Source of the DNA: Flavobacterium chryseum
GTDB taxonomy: Bacteria > Bacteroidota > Bacteroidia > Flavobacteriales > Flavobacteriaceae
NCBI RefSeq assembly: GCF_004362015.1
Contig: NZ_SNWW01000002.1
Location: 558,001 to 622,000, forward strand
Length of the DNA stretch: 64,000 nt
Direction: 5' to 3'
Shown here piece after piece: positions 8,159 to 16,346 of this stretch. Each line of letters begins with the position of its first letter. Position 1 is the stretch's first letter. The notes beneath the pieces are model-generated. The model had not been told where the DNA came from. It searched no databases and worked only from the letters and a program-made list of their open reading frames with translations. The translations under genes were made by a program, and so were the position numbers.

Positions 8159-8983
8159 CTATAAACTCATTTTCTTAAACAAAGTAACGCATTCCATCGC
8201 TTCTTTTACATCGTGAACACGTAATATTTTTGCGCCTTTTGTTAATGCAATGGTATTCAGAACCGTTGTTCCGTTTAAAGCTTCTTGTGCTGTATTATTA
8301 AGCGCTTTATAAATCATAGATTTTCTTGAAACACCAGTTAAAACAGGCAATTCTAACAAATTAAAAAGTTCCATTTTTTGTAAAACTTCATAATTTTGAT
8401 CGGTTGTTTTGGCGAATCCGAAACCCGGATCTAATATTAAATCATTAATTCCGAGGCTTCTTGCTTTTTTTACTTTTTCAGAAAAATAGAAAAGTATTTC
8501 TTTTACAATATCATCGTATTGTGTCAGGCTTTGCATTGTTTGCGGATTGCCTCGCATGTGCATCATAATATACGGAACATTATAATGTGCAATAACATCA
8601 AACATTTTATCGTCTAATTCTCCTGCTGCAATGTCATTTATAATCGCAGCGCCACTTTCTATACTTGCTTTTGCAACTTCTGCTCTAAATGTGTCAATTG
8701 ATAATAAAGTGTCTGGAAAATGCTTTGAAATCAATTCGATAACCGGAATAATTCTTTCGATTTCTTCTTGTTCCGAAACAAATTCAGCACTTGGCTTACT
8801 AGAATAAGCTCCAATATCTATAAATGTCGCACCTTCTGAAAGCATTTTATCAACCTGCGAAATGATTTCGTCTTCATTTTTATATTTTCCACCGTCAAAG
8901 AAAGAATTTGGCGTAACATTCAAAATTCCCATTACTTTGGGAATCGACAAATCTATAAGCTCGCCTTTGCAGTTAATCAACAT
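8159..8983 (-). CDS. folP: dihydropteroate synthase
   Basis: FolP joins p-aminobenzoate to dihydropterin pyrophosphate in folate synthesis and is the sulfonamide target. The diagnostic MGILNVTPNSFFDGG motif is at residues 18-32. It is followed by IDIGAYSSKPSAEFV, SIDTFRAEVA, INDIAAG, MHMRGNPQTM and DPGFGFAKTTDQNYEVL, then GVSRKSMI and RVHDVKEA at the end, all expected in the TIM barrel. The length of 274 is normal. It is divergent from the DUF1599 gene, an arrangement I associate with Flavobacteriaceae. Confidence 0.96.
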   Translation of the reverse strand: MLINCKGELIDLSIPKVMGILNVTPNSFFDGGKYKNEDEIISQVDKMLSEGATFIDIGAYSSKPSAEFVSEQEEIERIIPVIELISKHFPDTLLSIDTFRAEVAKASIESGAAIINDIAAGELDDKMFDVIAHYNVPYIMMHMRGNPQTMQSLTQYDDIVKEILFYFSEKVKKARSLGINDLILDPGFGFAKTTDQNYEVLQKMELFNLLELPVLTGVSRKSMIYKALNNTAQEALNGTTVLNTIALTKGAKILRVHDVKEAMECVTLFKKMSL

Positions 8984-9007
8984 CTGTTTTGTTATTTTTT
9001 GTTTCAG

Positions 9008-9084
9008 GTTTCAAGTTTCAGGTTGTTGGCATTAACACTTTGTTTAGAAAAAACTTGAAACAAAGAAAACCTGAAACTTGAAAC
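9008..9084. repeat. 17-base perfect inverted repeat in the folP/DUF1599 divergent spacer
   Basis: Arms at 9008-9024 and 9068-9084 (GTTTCAAGTTTCAGGTT and its complement) flank 43 bases. The left side also carries a partial tandem copy of the same word. It lies between divergent start codons, where an operator is conceivable, but its low-complexity word structure is like the other intergenic repeats here. Confidence 0.6.
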
Positions 9085-9137
9085 TCTTTAATATTATCCC
9101 TATTTTTGAAGAAATTTAAGCAAATATACAGCAATAA

Positions 9138-9677
9138 ATGAAGAATACTTCCTTAGAATTTGATAATGTAATTACGGTTTGCAGAACCTTATTTATCAAT
9201 AAAATGAAAGATTATGGCAGTGCCTGGCGTATTTTAAGATTGCCTTCGCTAACCGATCAGATTTTCATAAAAGCACAAAGAATCAGAAGTTTACAGGAAA
9301 ACGAAATTCGTAAAGTTGATGAAGATGAAAAAGGAGAATTCATCGGAATTATCAATTATTCTATTATGGCTTTGATTCAGTTAGAATTGGGCGTTGTGGA
9401 TCAGCCTGATTTAGACGTACAAAAAGCTACCGAATTGTATGACGCTAAAATAAAATTAACCAAAGAGTTAATGGAAGCCAAAAATCATGATTACGGCGAA
9501 GCTTGGCGCGATATGCGCGTTAGTTCTTTAACCGATTTAATTTTGCAAAAACTTTTGCGTGTTAAGCAAATTGAAGATAACAAAGGTCTGACTTTAGTTT
9601 CAGAAGGCATCGACGCTAATTATCAGGATATGATTAATTATTCTGTTTTTGCCTTGATTCTCAATCCTATTAAATAA
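9138..9677 (+). CDS. DUF1599 domain protein with internal duplication
   Basis: The protein contains two copies of the DUF1599 unit. The first includes KMKDYGSAWRILRLPSLTDQ (about residues 23-42) and the second NHDYGEAWRDMRVSSLTDLI (about 116-135), each followed by a helix with KxxRxxxxxE spacing and a later INYSxxALI segment. The family has been linked by comparative genomics to nucleotide metabolism or modification, without firm biochemistry. It is divergent from folP and followed by the DoxX-like gene, a conserved Bacteroidetes neighbourhood. Confidence 0.87.
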   Translation: MKNTSLEFDNVITVCRTLFINKMKDYGSAWRILRLPSLTDQIFIKAQRIRSLQENEIRKVDEDEKGEFIGIINYSIMALIQLELGVVDQPDLDVQKATELYDAKIKLTKELMEAKNHDYGEAWRDMRVSSLTDLILQKLLRVKQIEDNKGLTLVSEGIDANYQDMINYSVFALILNPIK

Positions 9678-9683
9678 AAGTAA

Positions 9684-9742
9684 GCCACGAATTTCACAAA
9701 TTTACACTAATTTAATTGGTGCTTATTCGTGAAATTCGTGGC
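9684..9742. repeat. CACGAATT-type intergenic hairpin, copy 2
   Basis: Arms of 28 bases (9684-9711 and 9715-9742) pair with five mismatches around a 3-base loop. CAC recurs at 9686, 9695 and 9705, a spacing of 9-10 bases. The right arm ends 16 bases before the ATG of the next gene, so the RNA hairpin would sit in or just before its leader. Confidence 0.75.
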
Positions 9743-9758
9743 AAAAAAACAAAAAAAT

Positions 9759-10880
9759 ATGAAAAATATAATTACTCAATTTTCCCGATTATTTGTCGGT
9801 GTATTATTTATCATTTCCGGATTAATTAAATTAAATGACCCGGTTGGTTTCTCTTATAAATTGGCTGAATATTTCAGTGAACCGGTTTTTAATATGCCAT
9901 TTTTAGAGCCATTGGCTTTAGGATTAGCAATCTTTTTAGTAATTCTTGAAGTAGTTTTGGGCGTAATGCTATTAGTAGGTTACAAATCAAAATTAACGAT
10001 TTGGGCTTTGTTGCTTTTAATCGTTTTCTTTACGTTCCTTACCTTCTACTCGGCTTATTTTGATGTTGTTAAAGATTGTGGCTGTTTTGGAGATGCTTTG
10101 CACTTAACGCCTTGGCAATCCTTTACAAAAGATATCGTTTTACTTTTCTTTATCCTGATTTTATTCATCAATAAAAAACTGGTAAAACCTTTATTTTCAA
10201 ATCTTGTTACAAACATTATCACTTTCGCAAGTTTGGTTTTGTGTATTGTTATGGCAGTTTGGGTTTTAAATCATAATCCGATTAAAGATTTCCGTCCGTA
10301 CAAAGTGGGAACCAATATTGAGAAAGGAATGGAAATTCCGGAAGGCGCGCCAAAATCTGTAGTAGAAATGATTTTTATCTACAAAGTTAACGGAGTTGAT
10401 AAAGAATTTACAGAAAAAGATTTAGGAAATATTCCGGAAGGTGCCACTTTTGTTGACCGAAAAGATAAAGTAATTACAGAAGGTTATGTGCCGCCAATTC
10501 ACGATTTTACGATGACAAAAGACGATTCTGATTATAAAGAAGAATTGCTGAAAGAACCAAAATTATTGATTTTTGTTACGTACGATTTGGCTTTGTCTAA
10601 TCCTGAAGGAATGAAAAAATTAGAAAAAGTAAATGTCGAAGCTAAAGCAAAAGGTTATAAAGTAATTGCAATGACAGCGTCTGGAGCTGATGAAATTGCA
10701 AAAGCTAAAAAACAATACGGTTTAAATGTCGATTTCTATTTTTGCGATGCAACGGCATTGAAAACTGTCGAAAGAGCAAATCCGAGTATTGTTGTTTTAC
10801 ATAAAGGAACAGTAGTTCAAAAAGTACATTATAACGATGTTGATGATTTGAAATTATCTGACACTGCTTATAATCTTTAA
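9759..10880 (+). CDS. BT_3928-type DoxX-like membrane protein
   Basis: An N-terminal four-helix DoxX-like domain (about residues 1-165 from the chosen ATG) includes GVLFIISGLIKLNDPVGFSY and a CGC motif in VVKDCGCFGDALH, which could serve redox chemistry. The C-terminal half, after one more helix, is a soluble thioredoxin-like domain without a CxxC: FVTYDLALSNPEGM, VIAMTASGADEI and SIVVLHKG. The start was moved to MKNIITQFSRLF because the preceding residues are encoded by the intergenic hairpin. It precedes a TlpA-like lipoprotein and tpiA, as in related genomes. Role in redox or envelope maintenance is inferred. Confidence 0.85.
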   Translation: MKNIITQFSRLFVGVLFIISGLIKLNDPVGFSYKLAEYFSEPVFNMPFLEPLALGLAIFLVILEVVLGVMLLVGYKSKLTIWALLLLIVFFTFLTFYSAYFDVVKDCGCFGDALHLTPWQSFTKDIVLLFFILILFINKKLVKPLFSNLVTNIITFASLVLCIVMAVWVLNHNPIKDFRPYKVGTNIEKGMEIPEGAPKSVVEMIFIYKVNGVDKEFTEKDLGNIPEGATFVDRKDKVITEGYVPPIHDFTMTKDDSDYKEELLKEPKLLIFVTYDLALSNPEGMKKLEKVNVEAKAKGYKVIAMTASGADEIAKAKKQYGLNVDFYFCDATALKTVERANPSIVVLHKGTVVQKVHYNDVDDLKLSDTAYNL

Positions 10881-10901
10881 AACAAAATAAAAAATATAAA
10901 G

Positions 10902-10937
10902 AACGCCAATATTCTATGAGATCTATTGGCGTTTTTT
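10902..10937 (+). terminator. rho-independent terminator of the DoxX-like gene
   Basis: The stem AACGCCAATA (10902-10911) pairs with TATTGGCGTT (10924-10933) over a 12-base loop, followed by a T run. Confidence 0.85.
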
Positions 10938-10964
10938 ATATTTTCTAATCAAACCCATTCTGAA

Positions 10965-11420
10965 ATGTTTAAAAACCACATTGACATAAAAATAAATCAC
11001 GAAAAATTCATAAAAAAAGTTTGTGAAACAAATATTGTTTACGGATTAAAAAATGAAGCTGGATTTGCAACTTCAAGCTCTAATGAACTTGAAGATGAAA
11101 ATGGAGAACCTGTTGAAATAATATGCTTTTGGTCAGAAGAAGTTAGGGCGAGAGTTTGTGCAAAAAATGGATGGGAAAATTATTGTACTGCTGAAATAGA
11201 ATTAAGTGAATTTATTGAAAATTGGTGCATTGGCATAGATAACGATGAATTATTAGTCGGAACTAATTTCGATCAAAATATGTTTGGTCGTGAAATTGAA
11301 GGATATGACTTAATATTGGAATTGATTGACGAATTAAAAAAGACAAGCAAGGAATTGGAATTTCAAAAGTTTGAAAATTTACAAGATTTGGAGACTCAAA
11401 TTAAAGAATCTTTAGAATAA
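10965..11420 (+). CDS. DUF2750 domain protein
   Basis: This small cytoplasmic protein (151 residues from the chosen ATG) resembles DUF2750 proteins. It shows VYGLKNEAGFATSSS, then CFWSEEVRARVCAKNGW with the family's F-W-S core, and LSEFIENWCIGIDNDELLVG with GTNFDQNMFG. The upstream extension to a TTG would overlap the terminator of the previous gene, so the ATG of MFKNHIDIK is better. No function is known for the family; members are sometimes found among immunity-type small proteins, but nothing toxin-like is adjacent. Confidence 0.8.
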   Translation: MFKNHIDIKINHEKFIKKVCETNIVYGLKNEAGFATSSSNELEDENGEPVEIICFWSEEVRARVCAKNGWENYCTAEIELSEFIENWCIGIDNDELLVGTNFDQNMFGREIEGYDLILELIDELKKTSKELEFQKFENLQDLETQIKESLE

Positions 11421-11474
11421 AAAGAGACTTTCTTTTATCGTAAGAAAAATAATAATCCAAAATAATGGTTTGAG

Positions 11475-11482
11475 TATATTTG
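11475..11482 (+). promoter_or_regulatory. candidate -7 box of the secreted hydrolase gene
   Basis: TATATTTG fits TAnnTTTG and stands 31 bases before the ATG. The -33 element is not clear. Confidence 0.4.
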
Positions 11483-11513
11483 TTAAGCAAACTCTACCTA
11501 ATACACTTTAATT

Positions 11514-12173
11514 ATGAAACAATTGTTCAGATTATTATTTACTTTTCTATTTATCCTTTTTAGCATATTGAGTTTTGCTCAAACAACAAACAAAGATCAA
11601 AAATATATCTTTTTCCTGCATAATAAATTTGTTGAGGAAAACGATTTAAGCATTGCTCATCCAGAATATGGAAAAGCCGAATACAATGAAATTTTAGCTT
11701 CTTTCAGGAAAGATAATTTTATTGTTTCTAGTGAAATAAGAAGTAAAAATACTAATGCTGCAACGTATGCTAAGAAAGTTGTAAAACAAATTAAAGGCTT
11801 ACTAAAAAAAGGTATTTCTCCAAATAAAATAACAGTAATCGGAACTTCTAAAGGTGGCTATATTGCGCAATATGTCTCGACTTATTTAGCGAATCCTGAT
11901 GTGAATTTTGTTTTTATTGGATGTTTTATGGATAGAGATATCGAAGAAAGTCCAGAAATTAATTTCTGTGGAAATATTCTAAACATTTATGAAAAATCAG
12001 ATATTTACGGTGTTTCTGCAATCAAACGAAAAGAAACTTCAAAACTGAAAGTAAATCAGTTTAAAGAAATTGAATTAAATACCAATCTTAAACATGGCTT
12101 CTTATATAAAGCTTTAGATGAATGGATTGTTCCAAGTAAAAAATGGGCAAATGGTAATTATGAATTGAATTAG
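11514..12173 (+). CDS. secreted alpha/beta-hydrolase-like protein
   Basis: A signal peptide (residues 1-22, ending LSFAQ) precedes a 197-residue domain. The nucleophile elbow VIGTSKGGYIAQY places the Ser at residue 112, with strand FFLHNKF near the start and FVFIGCF after the elbow. The likely His is in NLKHGFLYKALDEW near the C-terminus. The core is small and has no clear cap. The substrate is not predictable. It is bounded by its own promoter box and a terminator, so it is probably monocistronic. Confidence 0.78.
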   Translation: MKQLFRLLFTFLFILFSILSFAQTTNKDQKYIFFLHNKFVEENDLSIAHPEYGKAEYNEILASFRKDNFIVSSEIRSKNTNAATYAKKVVKQIKGLLKKGISPNKITVIGTSKGGYIAQYVSTYLANPDVNFVFIGCFMDRDIEESPEINFCGNILNIYEKSDIYGVSAIKRKETSKLKVNQFKEIELNTNLKHGFLYKALDEWIVPSKKWANGNYELN

Positions 12174-12193
12174 AATTCTAAAGAATATATTTT

Positions 12194-12222
12194 AAAAGCC
12201 TTCAAAATTGATGGCTTTTTTT
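12194..12222 (+). terminator. rho-independent terminator of the secreted hydrolase gene
   Basis: AAAAGCC (12194-12200) pairs with GGCTTTT (12213-12219), extended by an inner TCAA/TTGA stem after one mismatch, with a T run following. Confidence 0.8.
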
Positions 12223-12430
12223 ATGCGAATCTGACGCTTTTTTGCTTCTAAAAATCTTCTTATTTAAAAAAAGGATCACTTTTTTCAACTGCTATCAAAA
12301 TTATTTTTTTAAAATTTCCTGCAAATCGAGATTTTTGGCACTTACTATTACGATTTCTCAACTCGTTTTTTAACCGAAATTTCAAGTTTTGTGATAAAAT
12401 AAACGAGTCTTCAAATTTTGTTAATCTCCA
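12223..12430. other. AT-rich spacer without a recognisable gene
   Basis: No open frame of note is present. The only structure seen is an 8-base inverted repeat ACTCGTTT (12361-12368) with its complement at 12401-12408, upstream of the promoter that follows. Its function, if any, is unknown. Confidence 0.5.
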
Positions 12431-12431
12431 T

Positions 12432-12460
12432 TTGGCATTCGATTTGTTTGTTTAACTTTG
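12432..12460 (+). promoter_or_regulatory. promoter of the TlpA-like gene
   Basis: TTG at 12432-12434 and TAACTTTG at 12453-12460 are separated by 18 bases, matching the flavobacterial TTG-N17-23-TAnnTTTG consensus. It gives a leader of roughly 90 bases before the ATG at 12556. Confidence 0.65.
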
Positions 12461-12555
12461 TTGGGAACCTTAATATATGAAATCGCCCTGATTTGAATTT
12501 GCAGATTCATTTCCAGAAAAGCATTTCATACTATTTTAAAAACTATTATTATAAT

Positions 12556-13050
12556 ATGAAACAAATAGCTTTAGTTGTTATTGCATTTATTACTTTTTCA
12601 TGTACACAAGCACAGAAAACTAGTTTTTCTAAAGAGGCTTTGTCTGAAAAATTACTTACAGTTGATGGAGGTCAAACTTCTTTCAAAAATATTTTAAAAA
12701 AATACAAAGGAAAAACTTTGGTTATCGAAGTTTGGGCTTCGTGGTGTGGTGATTGCGTAAAAGCAATGCCGAAATTAAAGGAATTACAAGCGAATCATCC
12801 TGAAGCTTCTTACTTATTTCTTTCGGCTGATAAAACGGCTGATAAATGGAAAGCAGGAATTGAAAAACACGAATTAAAAGGTGATCATTTCATGATGAAT
12901 GATGGTATGAAAGGTCTTTTTGGAAAAGCAATAGATTTAGACTGGATTCCGAGATATATAGTTATTGATAAAAAAGGGACAATTGTTCTTTACCGTGCAA
13001 TTGAAACGGACTTTGATAAAATCAATCAAACTTTACAAGGATTGAAATAA
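12556..13050 (+). CDS. TlpA-like thioredoxin-fold lipoprotein
   Basis: The chosen ATG gives MKQIALVVIAFITFSC with a lipobox at Cys16, which the longer open frame would bury. The mature domain is thioredoxin-like with VWASWCGDCVKAMPKL, active-site Cys64 and Cys67, and a cis-Pro loop in LDWIPRYIVIDKKG. TlpA/ResA-type proteins reduce disulfides in the periplasm, for example for cytochrome maturation. It sits between the DoxX-like gene and tpiA; the DoxX-like partner has a CGC motif, so a shared redox role is possible but not shown. Confidence 0.88.
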   Translation: MKQIALVVIAFITFSCTQAQKTSFSKEALSEKLLTVDGGQTSFKNILKKYKGKTLVIEVWASWCGDCVKAMPKLKELQANHPEASYLFLSADKTADKWKAGIEKHELKGDHFMMNDGMKGLFGKAIDLDWIPRYIVIDKKGTIVLYRAIETDFDKINQTLQGLK

Positions 13051-13175
13051 TTTTTAATAGCAATGGCAATTTCAAAATTCAATGTCAATACTAAAAATAA
13101 ATTTTAATTTTAGCTTAACTTGAATTGAAATTTCAATAAAAAACAAATTACAAAGAATAAATAAAAACTACCAAA

Positions 13176-13928
13176 ATGAGAAAAAAGATTGTTGCAGGAA
13201 ACTGGAAAATGCATAAAAACGCAGCGCAAACTGAAGAATTATTAAGCGAATTAATTACTAAAATACCAGCACAAACTACTGCTCAGGTAATTGTTGCTCC
13301 AACATTTGTAAACTTACAAGCAGCCGTTGCTAAAGTAAAAAACACAACAATTGGTGTTGCTGCACAAAACGTTCACCAGGCTGAAGGTGGCGCTTTTACA
13401 GGAGAAATTTCTGCTGATATGTTAACTAGCATTGGTGTAAACACGGTAATTCTTGGTCACTCTGAGCGTAGAGCTATTTTTCATGAAACAGATGCTTTAA
13501 TCGCAAGCAAAGTTGATACTGCTTTGAAGCATGAATTGACTGTAATTTTCTGTTTTGGAGAAGAATTAAAAGATCGTCAATCAGGAAATCATTTCAATAT
13601 TGTTGAAAATCAATTACGTGACGGATTATTCCACATTACAAAAGAATCATGGTCGAATGTTGTTTTAGCATACGAACCAGTTTGGGCAATTGGAACGGGA
13701 GAAACTGCTTCACCGGAACAAGCGCAGGAAATGCACGAATTTATTAGAGAAGTTGTTCGTAAGGCTTTTGGAGCTGATATCGCTGACGAAGTTTCTATTT
13801 TATACGGTGGTTCTGTAAAACCTGATAACGCTAAGGAAATCTTCTCTAAACCAGACGTAGACGGTGGTTTAATTGGTGGTGCTGCTTTAAAAGCTGATGA
13901 CTTTTTAGCTATTGTAACGGCTATCTAA
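13176..13928 (+). CDS. tpiA: triose-phosphate isomerase
   Basis: TpiA interconverts dihydroxyacetone phosphate and glyceraldehyde 3-phosphate in glycolysis. All catalytic residues are visible: Lys11 in GNWKMHKN, His95 in LGHSERR and Glu167 in AYEPVWAIGTG. The phosphate-gripping LYGGSVKPDNA and GGLIGGAALK loops close the barrel. The length of 250 is standard. It is followed by a strong terminator shared with the convergent gene. Confidence 0.98.
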   Translation: MRKKIVAGNWKMHKNAAQTEELLSELITKIPAQTTAQVIVAPTFVNLQAAVAKVKNTTIGVAAQNVHQAEGGAFTGEISADMLTSIGVNTVILGHSERRAIFHETDALIASKVDTALKHELTVIFCFGEELKDRQSGNHFNIVENQLRDGLFHITKESWSNVVLAYEPVWAIGTGETASPEQAQEMHEFIREVVRKAFGADIADEVSILYGGSVKPDNAKEIFSKPDVDGGLIGGAALKADDFLAIVTAI

Positions 13929-13960
13929 TTTTAGATTTTAGATTTTAGATTTTACTATAA

Positions 13961-13990
13961 AAAAAGCGTTTGCTGGTGCGAACGCTTTTT
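13961..13990. terminator. bidirectional terminator between tpiA and the convergent secreted-protein gene
   Basis: A 13-base stem (13961-13973 with 13978-13990) has one G-T pair and a TGGT loop. It is flanked by A and T runs on both strands, so it can stop transcription from both sides. Confidence 0.88.
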
Positions 13991-14036
13991 TATTTTTTTA
14001 CTCTTTACTCTTTACTTTTAACTTCTATAACAGAGA

Positions 14037-16346
14037 TCAGTTTATAAATGATTGTAGTAGCGGGCAATTGTATTTGTTAAATGTTGGTGTTGTTTTATAC
14101 ACCGAATAGAAATTAACCAACTCCTGCCCTGCTCTAAACGGATTTTTTGCTTCTTCTTCCGCCGAAACTATATTAGCATAATGATTGTAATAATTACATT
14201 CGAAAATCATTAAACTGGCTAAGGCTTTTTCGTTATTATTTATAGACATTTTTAATGCTTTCTCATAATACATTTTCGCCATTGTCAAACTGTAATAATT
14301 CCCTTTTTGATAGGTTTTTTCGTTTTCAGAATTATCTCCGTACACATAATCAACATACGATTCTCCAGATGTCCAATCGTAGGCAACCATCATCCAGGAA
14401 TTTCCTAAATAGGAAACATTGAAATAGGCATGTGCCAATTGTAAATTGCCCGATGCTGTATTTTGCTTTTTTAACTGAATTAATTTTGCAATGAATTCTG
14501 CTTTATTAAAACGATAATCGAATTTGCGTTCTTTATCTTTTTGCAGAATTTTTGGCGTAAACGGATTTTCATTTAAATTGTCTGCAAAAGCATAATTCTT
14601 GTCCCAGAAATCTTTTGGCATACTCGAAAAGGTTTCATAAGCCAATTCTAAATTATTGTTTCTAAAGGCAATAGTTCCTTTCAAATCTTTATAATAATTT
14701 ACATTTGGTGCGATTGTTCCGGAACAAATGTATTTTTCAAAAGGTGTTTTGTCTTCTTTTTGTTGTAAAGCGATCAATTGATCTATGTCTTCAACAGTCG
14801 CAGTGCTGTCGAAATAACCAATATAACTGTAGAAGTAAGGATTATTGTAAACGGAATATTCACCTCCGTTTTTTTGATCCGATTTCATCATTAATAATCC
14901 TGCCGTAACACGATCGTCTTTTTTAGCAAAATCAGCACTGGCAATTCGGTACAAACTGTATAAATTCTTGAATAATCCGTTATCGGTTTCAACCAGACTT
15001 TCGACTGAATCAAAGTATTTAAAAAGCTGATTTTGAACTTGCTCCTCTTTCAAATTATCTTGTTTTAAAGAAACTAAAGCCAGTTGAATATTTTTCTGCA
15101 TTTGTATGGATGCGTTGGCTTTAGCAGAAATCATATTGGTATATTTTTTTCCTTCGTCAATCTGATCATCCATAAAACAAAGCTGTGCAATGGCGGCGGT
15201 AACATAGTCTTTTTGCTCTCCCGAAGTTTGCTCACGAATAGAAATTAGAAAATATTCTAATGCTCTTAAATGCAAAATATCTTTATTAAGATTTTCTTCT
15301 CTTGCTTTTGCATAATCATCATACCAAATCGTGCCGTCAAATACAACCGACGGACTTCCGTTATTGGTATATTGCGGGGTAAAAATCCAATCTTCGAGTT
15401 TGTTGATTTCTCTTCCGATCAAGAAACTCAAATTAACGCTATTCGGACTTAATTTATAAACTGCTTCAATAGTTTTTAAATCCGGCGCAGGATTTCGGAA
15501 ACTTTCAATGGCAAGAATTACGCTTCGCTCTTCATCATTTTGCGCCAGAGCCAAGGTTTCTTGGGTTAATTTCCAATTGTAATGCTGCAAAACGGCAAAT
15601 GATTTTTCTTCGCAAGTGGCAAAAACTTTGCTCAATAAATAGTTTTGCAACGGAAAATTATCAATGCATAAAGCTTTATAATACAAAGCCCAAGGTTCTA
15701 AAATGGTATTTTTATTTTCGGCAAAATAAGTATCGTACAAACGAATTACTTCTTCTTTATCCTGAGCGTAAAAACTATATCTCAAAATTAAAAAAGCATA
15801 TCGCTGTTTCAGTAATGCATCTTTTGCTGATTTAATTTTCTTTTCAAAATCTTCTAAATCTGCCAGTTTATGATCCTGGCTGTTATAACTAACTTTGTCC
15901 CACGATTCCCATTTTACATCAGTATTACTATTGTATTCGAGTTTTTTAGCAAATAAAATATAGTTTAAAAAAGCTTTATTTTTTGACAATGATAGCGCTT
16001 CAATAAAAGTGTTTTTTGCGAATACTTTTTTTAACGATTTAGTTTCAAATGCCGTTTCAAATTGTTCAGAATCTGTTTCGTATAAAATAACGTGAACATC
16101 TTTTGGATCAATTGTATTTCCTAATTTTTTCTTCCACTCCAAACAATTCAATTCGTGATCAACATCAGAAACGGTATTGGTCGAATAGTAATAATCCGCA
16201 GAATAATAAAATGGTGTGAGTTTAAAAAAACCATTTCGTTGTGCTTTAAACAAAGCTAAACGACTTGTTTCCGGCGAAACGCTCCAACCACAGGCAAAAG
16301 AAACCTGAAAGCTTAAAACTAAAAGTAAACTGCTAAAAACTCTCAT
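14037..16346 (-). CDS. large exported protein of unknown function, partner of the adjacent lipoprotein
   Basis: I do not recognise this family. The chosen start MRVFSSLLLVLSFQVSFACGW gives a signal peptide; the longer open frame would extend 51 bases into the upstream gene and hide it. The mature protein is about 750 residues, helix-rich, and looks like irregular TPR-type repeats (YAFLILRYSFYAQDKEEVIR, YKALCIDNFP, QLAHAYFNVSYLGNSWM). Conserved-looking aromatic patches such as FFKLTPFYYSADYYYS follow the signal peptide. It overlaps the upstream lipoprotein gene by 14 bases, so the two are translationally coupled. The pair lies between tpiA and prmA on the opposite strand. Confidence 0.75.
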   Translation of the reverse strand: MRVFSSLLLVLSFQVSFACGWSVSPETSRLALFKAQRNGFFKLTPFYYSADYYYSTNTVSDVDHELNCLEWKKKLGNTIDPKDVHVILYETDSEQFETAFETKSLKKVFAKNTFIEALSLSKNKAFLNYILFAKKLEYNSNTDVKWESWDKVSYNSQDHKLADLEDFEKKIKSAKDALLKQRYAFLILRYSFYAQDKEEVIRLYDTYFAENKNTILEPWALYYKALCIDNFPLQNYLLSKVFATCEEKSFAVLQHYNWKLTQETLALAQNDEERSVILAIESFRNPAPDLKTIEAVYKLSPNSVNLSFLIGREINKLEDWIFTPQYTNNGSPSVVFDGTIWYDDYAKAREENLNKDILHLRALEYFLISIREQTSGEQKDYVTAAIAQLCFMDDQIDEGKKYTNMISAKANASIQMQKNIQLALVSLKQDNLKEEQVQNQLFKYFDSVESLVETDNGLFKNLYSLYRIASADFAKKDDRVTAGLLMMKSDQKNGGEYSVYNNPYFYSYIGYFDSTATVEDIDQLIALQQKEDKTPFEKYICSGTIAPNVNYYKDLKGTIAFRNNNLELAYETFSSMPKDFWDKNYAFADNLNENPFTPKILQKDKERKFDYRFNKAEFIAKLIQLKKQNTASGNLQLAHAYFNVSYLGNSWMMVAYDWTSGESYVDYVYGDNSENEKTYQKGNYYSLTMAKMYYEKALKMSINNNEKALASLMIFECNYYNHYANIVSAEEEAKNPFRAGQELVNFYSVYKTTPTFNKYNCPLLQSFIN

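Noticed and set aside
12361-12408. 8-base inverted repeat ACTCGTTT upstream of the TlpA-like gene as an operator
   Set aside because: The arms are short, the spacer is 32 bases, and it lies well upstream of the promoter; chance is likely in AT-rich DNA.
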